Positions 21,209-27,094 of a DNA stretch of 27,094 nucleotides are shown piece by piece. The stretch spans positions 1 to 27,094 of the forward strand of contig CALSCR010001601.1 in assembly GCA_943704495.1 (NCBI GenBank), in the 5' to 3' direction. The number at the start of each line of letters is the position of its first letter. Position 1 is the stretch's first letter. The notes beneath the pieces were generated by a model, which had not been told where the DNA came from, did not search any database, and was given only the letters and a program-made list of their open reading frames with translations. The DNA is from Pigoraptor chileana (Eukaryota > Opisthokonta > Filasterea). Position numbers and translations under genes: made by a program.

Positions 21209-22204
21209 CACGGAGCTCACGCGTGTCTCGACGCACACCATTATGAAGTTTATTAGTAATAATCTTCGGTAACTTTTTCACATTAAACAAACTAGAGCAT
21301 AGTGACCAGCGTCGGAAAAAAAAGGAAACGGCCTTGTCAGTAAAGTCTGTTTCAGAATAAGCGCACTCTCGGCAGCAATTTCCATTTCGTCATACATCAT
21401 CCGGGGTGCGAGACAGAACACACTGGAAGCCCGCCAAAACAGAGAGAAAAACGATTTGAATTAATAAATTTTGCCGCCCGTATTTTGAATACAGTTTCTA
21501 TAGCGTATCCGTTTGAAATAATATTTTTTTCCTTTTTTTTTGCTTTATGTGAGTTACTGGCAGCACAAGTTACTGATAGAAACACGTAACTCATACCTCG
21601 CGAAATTAAATCACGGTCGCCTTTTACTATGAGAGTCTATGAACACTAAAGTGCAAACTTCATAGTATAAATTTACATCAAGTTAAGTTATGAATTGTTA
21701 GTTATCAGAAGTTCACACAGTTCTCTAATACGGGTTTTTCGATAAACTCAAGATTTGTGGTCAAAGACGCACGTTTGCTTTTCTCACTGCGCACAGCTGC
21801 TCGACGCTTCACACACTCTCTTCTGCATCCGTCGCTTTCTCCTATAAGTATCCCTGCTATCTTCGCATCCATCACCCTCCATCCTTCACGTATCCTCATT
21901 GCAAGTAATTGCAGTGTGCATATTGTGAAGTTCATTTGCATAATCGGGCAATTCTGGTCTCATTTCCATTGTGTATTTGGATTGAGCCTGTTGGCGTCAA
22001 TCCTCTTTTTGAGCTTATCCGTGGGCATCTTTCCACCGGATTTCTTTCGAACATTATTTCAAAAACAAAACAAAAAAGAAGCGTTTTGCTTTTTGTGGGG
22101 GCCGCTGATGAAAGTTTTTGTTTGTGTTGGAATCGAGTTTCTCGCCTGAGCGGAGCCTCTTTCCCAACTGGATTAAGTGGATTAGCGCTGGCACCGACGC
22201 CATC

Positions 22205-25200
22205 ATGTCTGAAGCGACGGCTGCAGACCACGACCCTGCTGCACCTGCGGAGCGGCCGCTGGATGTCGCTGGGTAAGGGAGAGTCCTCTCTTTCCTTGTC
22301 TGTCTTCTGGAAGTTGACTGGTCCCTGTGTGTATCGGTTGTATTTTGGCTGGGCACGCGCGCCATTTCCTTGTAATAAATGGAGATTCATGCACCCTAGT
22401 ATTGTTCCCGACCGCTTCTCATTTCCTCTGTTCTCTTGTCTCACAGCGACAATGCTCCGATGGACGACGATGAGGACGAAATTCCAATGGTCCCTGTCGA
22501 GGCTGTTGCTGTGACGGAGGAAGAACCCTCAAAAATGGAGTTGGATGCCCCAGAACTGCCTTCCGAATCAGGCCCGTCTGGTAACGTAGCTGAAAACAGT
22601 GCTCCTGTGGAAGAGGATTCCAAGAAAGCGCCGGAATCGGTGGCAGCCACTGAGTCTGCGCCTGCAGCGTTGCCCGACACTCAGCCCCCCGCCGCACGCG
22701 CGCGTAGTCAGTCACCGCCGCCAAAGCGTCACGATGACGAACGCGCTGCAGTGCGTCGCGAATCACGTTACGACGACCGCTCTGACAGGCGCGACTCGAA
22801 GGGCGAGTATCGGAAAGATTCTCGTGTGTATGATGACCGCGATAGACGGCGTACGCGTGACGACTCTCGTGAACGCGAGCGCGAGAGGGAGAAGGAAAGG
22901 GAGAGAGAGAGGGAGAGGGAAAGGGAAAGGGACCGCCCTCGCGAACGTGAACGTGATCGCCCCCGTGACCACCGTGACAGTCGCGACGGGAAGGAGCGTG
23001 AGCGTAGTGACCGCGACAGGTCGAGGGACAAGGACCGCGATCGCTCTGACCGGCGCAAGTACGACGACCGGGACAGGTCGCGTGACAGGGCCCGTGACCG
23101 CAGTGGCCGGGATCGCGAACGTGACCGTGACCGTGATCGCCGCAGTCGCCGCACCAGCCGCAGCGGAAGCCGCAGTCGTAGCCGCAGTCGCAGTCACAGT
23201 CGCAGCCGTAGCCGAAGTGCCTCACGAAGCCCTTCGAGGAGCCCGCCGAGGTCCAAGGCTGCGTCCCGGCGCAGTCGCAGCAGAAGCGCAGCGCGTGAGG
23301 GCTCTCGACGATCTGGCCGCAGTCGTAGCCGCAGCCGGAGTCGCAGTGCATCCCGTAGCAGAAGTCCACCAAGGCGTCAAGCGTCCCCGCCACGTGACCG
23401 GGAGCGGAATGGTGGACCGTCGACTGCGCCTAGCAAGCCTGTGGACGGGCGTAAGCACACGACGAATCAACTCGCGTATGTTGCAAAGATAGTCGATGAT
23501 CTCTTGTCAACACCTGACATTGAGGAGAATTTCGGCACACCGGTCGTTGAAAAGTGGGTTCTCTTGCGTGACAGCTACCCACTGGTGATTTCGAAACCGA
23601 TGGATCTCGGGACGATCCGCACGAAGTTGGCATCCAAGTCATACCGGACGGCGTCGGAAGCGATGGCGGATATTGAGCTTGTGTTTGCAAACTGCCTGAA
23701 GTTCAATCAAGATGTATTCCGAGAAACTCCCAAAAACCCCATCAAACAGGTGATGGATAAGGCGCGCAAGCGGTACATCACTCTCCTTGCAGAGCTTCCG
23801 AAACCGGAGAGGGATCTTCAGCCCGGCGAGGAAGTGACATTGCCCGGCGGCGACAAGAAGCCCGGCAGTCGCAAGTCGATCAAGGGGGGTCTCACTGCCG
23901 CGTCGCTTGCCGGGGCAATGGGGTCGCCTGGCCTGGATGCAAAGGACCGGCGCCACTCTATCCGCGAACGAAAGCCTCCGGCGCTCGAAATGCCCGATGT
24001 TTCTGCAAAACAGCAAAAGCAAATGGCCGCTTGCGCAGATCTCATTGACAAGCTGAAGCACAAGAAGCACTTTGACATTGCACAGTGGTTTTACGAGCCC
24101 GTCAACATCCCCGGCTACACGGACACCATTGATAGGCCAATGGACCTGAGGACGATTAGGTGAGGGTTTATATCGTGATGCGTTGTAGCCGTAAATTGGT
24201 GCACTCCACTGTTGCACTGTGTGACTTGGATGTGTGGGAAACTGCCTTGTCCCTTTTAGAGTGCCCTACTCCCATCCTTCATGACTGACTTTATGACTTT
24301 TGTGTATTTTTTGAAATGCAGGGAGAAACTTCAGGTCAAGAAGTACGCCTCGCCTGACGAATTTGCGGCGGATGTACGCCTCATGTTCACCAACTGCTAC
24401 ACTTACAACAATCCCCCCGACCCGGTGTACGTTGCGGGGAAGAAGCTTCAGACTATCTTTGAGAATAATTTCAGCGTTATCAAGGCAATGCATGTTGACG
24501 ATGGCGCAGCCCGCGGTATGTACGCCCGTGAGCACATCAGAGATTCACATCTGTGCTTCAGTGCGTGCACACTTCCTTGGCTTGCCCATGCAACTCTTAT
24601 CTGATTTTTTTTATTTTATTGTGCCTGTCTTGTACTTGCAGAGCAAGTTGAACTGGAGATCGCCGACTGCGAAGCCGCGGTACGCGGTCTGAAGGAGGAT
24701 CTCGCGAATGCGGAAGCACGACTGGAGCAGGCTAAGCAGCGCCGTAATGCGCTGACTGATAATGCCAAGCCCCGCAAGTCGATTAAGAGTAGTGCTGGCC
24801 TCCCTGGCCTGAAGAAGAAGCCCGGCCGCAAGCCCGCCGACGGTGGCAACACTCCGTCTGGGGCGCGCGGTCCCAAGGGGAAGAAGCGTGCGAGAGAAAG
24901 CGACGAAGACACGCGCCCGGCGAAGAAGCAGGCGGGCAAGCCTGGCCGTAAGAGCACGGGTGGGGACGCCGGCAGCAGTGAGCGCCGAGCGGATAAGCCC
25001 ATGACGCATGCCGAGAAATCTGCGCTGTCACACGATATCGGTCTTCTGCCGGAGGATGAGATTCCCGAGGTTGTCAAGATCATCGACCGCCGAATGCCAA
25101 ACCTGAAGAACGTGAGTTCAGTGTGTCTTTTTGCGCTTCAGTTGGGTTCTAATGTGCTTGTGTGGCGCACTTCTTTGAAATTGTTCCCATATATCGAAAA

Positions 25201-25638
25201 AAGCCCCGTTTTGCTTACCGGCTACCCTTATCCCCAATCAACAGGAGAATGGAACGATTGAGGTCGACATTGATGTTCTCGATGCGAGCACGTTGCGTGA
25301 ACTGCAACGCTACGTGGGAAAGGCACTCGACAAGGTGAAGAAGAAGACCTCAGGGAAAAAGGGAAACAGTCACGGTGAGTGGGCGGGTGGGAGCTGCCAA
25401 TTCAAAGTAATGAACAGTCTGTCCGTCCTTTAGTCGTGCGTTGACTTTGGTGTGCTGGTTGCAAGTCAGGAACAATGAGTGCGAGCTGACGGTGTCATTT
25501 GGCGGTATTGGGCCCCCTCCTGTTTGCTTTTTTATTTTGTTGTTTCGATTTGCAGATGTCGATGTGATGGACAACAATCTGAGCAGCGAGGGCAGCTCCA
25601 GCGATTCCAACGACTCGGACGACTCAGGTGGCTTTTAA
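22205..25638 (+). CDS. BET-family double-bromodomain protein with N-terminal SR/RD/RE-rich region
   Basis: A nuclear reader of acetylated histones, of the Brd2/3/4-Bdf1 type. Exons are 22205-22272, 22447-24159, 24322-24515, 24642-25111, 25245-25374 and 25556-25638. All introns are GT-AG and the frame is continuous for 885 residues. Order: acidic N-terminus (1-100), a long RD/RE then SR-repeat region (about 100-354), bromodomain 1 (about 358-471; TNQLAYVAKIVDDLL, PMDLGTI, conserved Asn in NCLKFN), bromodomain 2 (about 544-652; FYEPVNIPGY, PMDLRTI, NCYTYN), a coiled and Lys-rich linker, the NET/ET domain (about 778-849; MTHAEKSALSHDI, LPEDEIPEVVKII, STLRELQRYV) and a Ser/Asp-rich tail ending in SGGF. 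Bromodomain 2 is split by an intron just after PMDLRTI. Two bromodomains plus NET are diagnostic of BET proteins. The SR-like region is not part of the usual family layout and lies in the same exon as bromodomain 1. The short first exon is the least certain part. Confidence 0.93.
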
Positions 25639-26354
25639 GTGATGCCTCCGTGTGTGCATGCGTGCGTGCGTGCCTCTTTTTTGCTGCTGAGTTCGTGTGT
25701 GTGTGTGTGTGTGTTTGGTTTTGTTCTTGCTTGGCTTTGCTGTCGTCACGTTATGACCGTGTTTGTCTCTGTGTCTGAACAGCAACATGCCACACTCTGG
25801 TGGCTGCATATGATTTCAATCGTTGTATTTTGTTCGTCTATGCCTGTTGTCTGCCTTTGGATCAATTTTTCCGTCGCACATACCCATCTTTTTTCTTGTC
25901 TGCCTTGCCTGTCTTTTGTGTTTGTCTTGTCATTTCATTCGTCGTTTTTCTTGGCCTCCTCCATTATTGTACCATATGTGACACGTGCTGGCCACGCCGA
26001 CGTGAGAGGGAGGGCTATATTGCAGTGGGCTTTGGTCCTTGTGCGGTGCGCGCAACTTCCTCACCCATTTGCAAATAAACCTGAGCTCTGTCGAGCCAGC
26101 CGCCCGATCAAAAAGAATGAGAAGGAGCAAAGAAACAAGGATCAATCTGTATTGTGTATTTAAATGTATTCCCCTCATTGTTTTTTCTCCGCCTTTCTCT
26201 CTCTCTCTCCCTCAAAAAAAATGTCGCCAACCGCCGTGAATTGGCCGCTGCCGCTTCGTGGATCGTGTGCTCGTCAATGCACGGATGGACCGTCCAATCG
26301 CGACTTCGATCTGTCTCCTCCGCGCCTCAACTTTTCGCTCTTTTTGGCGCACGC
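25639..26354. other. BET 3' UTR and spacer before the next gene
   Basis: T-rich and TG-rich sequence follows the BET stop. The plus-strand frames across it are Cys/Phe/Ser-rich and not protein-like. AATAAA at 26074-26079 is a plausible BET polyadenylation signal. An ATG at 26221 after an A run opens a 48-codon frame overlapping the next gene in another frame; it could be an upstream ORF. Confidence 0.65.
26074..26079 (+). other. candidate polyadenylation signal AATAAA (BET gene)
   Basis: The canonical hexamer, about 436 bases after the BET stop codon and about 275 bases before the next proposed start codon on the same strand. Confidence 0.4.
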
Positions 26355-27094
26355 ATGGGCGCTGTAGAAGCCGTTCGAAAGCGAAAGAAGCAGCGACGAA
26401 GAGCCGAACGAGCAATGAGGGCCAGCGAGCGTGATGGATCCGAGGATAACGGTGATGATAGTCTTCGGCGCGCGAACATAAAGAAGAAGGCAAGGCGCGT
26501 GATTGAATCCGGTTCTGAGTCAATGCATTCGGATCAAGATCATGCACGTCAGCGCAAAGAAAAAGAAGAGCGGGAGCGGGAGCGGGAGCGGGAACAGGAT
26601 CGCGCGCTAGAGAGGGCGAGAGAAGATAGGAGGCAAGAAAAGGCGAGAGAGAGGGAGAGGGAGAAGGAAAGGGAGAAGAAGCGCGATTCGGGCACTGGCG
26701 GGAGGGTGGAACGAGACGCCGTGAGGGATAGGACTGCAAAACACACGAACAATACTGCATCGACTGTGAGCGCCCTTCTTTTTGAGGATGTTGTCATGGA
26801 CGAGTCCGTTGTCGTGCCGACAGTTGTGGAGAACAAGCTGGTGAGAGAGGTTGTGTGTGCGATCGTGTGTATTTGTGTATGTATGTATGTGTGTGTATGT
26901 GGACTTCAATTACTTCCTTATCTTGTTTCGTTTGCTGCGTCCTTTTGCACTCTTACCACACACCCTTTCCCCTGAGACATTGTGTCCCTGATTTGGATTT
27001 CAATCATGTGTATGTATGCATGTATGTATGTATGTATGTATGTATGTATGTATGTATGTATGTATGTATGTATGTATGTATGTATGTATGTATG
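26355..27094 (+). CDS. Arg/Glu-rich protein, first exon, continues past window
   Basis: The proposed first exon 26355-26840 encodes 162 residues and ends at the donor CTG|GTGAGA in phase 0; the rest of the window is intron. The protein begins with a basic cluster (RKRKKQRRRAER), then an acidic/Ser part, a basic KKKARR motif that could be a nuclear localisation signal, and about 60 residues of RE/RD/EK repeats likely to form a long charged helix. It ends in a hydrophobic-acidic stretch (SALLFEDVVMDESVVVP). Such composition is common in nuclear RNA-processing proteins, but no domain is recognised and no function is claimed. ATG 26355 is the most upstream good start in frame; ATG 26415 is an alternative. 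The frame is open further upstream to 26154. Confidence 0.6.
27009..27094. repeat. (ATGT)n microsatellite at the right edge
   Basis: At least 20 units of TATG with one GCATG interruption, running to the last base of the window inside the first intron of the Arg/Glu-rich gene. Its true length is unknown. Confidence 0.97.

Larger units (their letters stand above)
19454..22204. other. 2.75-kb intergenic region between CSPP1-like and BET genes
   Basis: Head-to-head spacer holding a TG-rich tract, three 150-base tandem repeats, an imperfect 77-base-period duplication and two short open frames (each listed). 21210-21720 is AT-rich with no feature I can name. 21720-22204 is probably the promoter and 5' UTR of the BET gene and is open in one frame, but its composition is not protein-like. 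Confidence 0.75.

Noticed and set aside
21757-22149. 130-codon plus-strand frame before the BET gene
   Set aside because: Hydrophobic Phe/Leu/Ser composition from T-rich sequence, no recognisable motif, and no splice link to the BET start; more likely promoter or 5' UTR.
22419-23393. 324-codon minus-strand frame and several plus-strand off-frame ORFs over the BET exon
   Set aside because: The RS/RD codon repeats keep all frames open. Only the frame leading into the bromodomains is supported.

Overview
The window comes from a nuclear eukaryotic genome. Genes have many GT-AG introns, sit on both strands and are separated by repeat-bearing spacers, with no operons or ribosome-binding sites. The gene set is a Ski2 helicase, a receptor-type guanylyl cyclase of metazoan layout, a CSPP1-like ciliary/centrosomal protein and a two-bromodomain BET protein with a NET domain. 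This points to a unicellular eukaryote near the opisthokonts or amoebozoans, probably one with a flagellum or centriole (CSPP1). I cannot name the species. The introns are crowded with (CA/TG)n and short minisatellites, and the palindrome CACGTG is much more frequent than chance.

Layout. 1-4498 (-): first half of a Ski2 (SKIV2L) RNA helicase gene in ten visible exons; its 3' part lies beyond the left edge. 4499-6662: head-to-head spacer with a GC-rich block next to a very AT-rich block. 6663-15228 (+): complete 15-exon gene for a 1081-residue receptor guanylyl cyclase with a bacterial-type BMP/PnrA-like ectodomain, an EGF-like module, one membrane span, a degenerate kinase-homology domain and a cyclase domain. 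15229-15847: short tail-to-tail spacer. 15848-19453 (-): single-exon, glutamine-rich CSPP1-like protein of 1201 residues. 19454-22204: spacer with three 150-bp tandem repeats and a second imperfect duplication. 22205-25638 (+): six-exon BET protein of 885 residues with a long SR/RD/RE-rich N-terminal region. 25639-26354: spacer. 26355-27094 (+): first exon of an Arg/Glu-rich protein that runs off the right edge.

How the genes relate. They do not form one pathway. Ski2 acts in cytoplasmic 3'-5' mRNA decay, the cyclase couples an outside ligand to cGMP, the CSPP1-like protein belongs to microtubule and cilium structure, and the BET protein reads acetylated chromatin. The most unusual products are the BMP-type receptor cyclase and the SR-domain BET protein. 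In every gene with several exons the phases join without a break across all proposed introns, which strongly supports the models.
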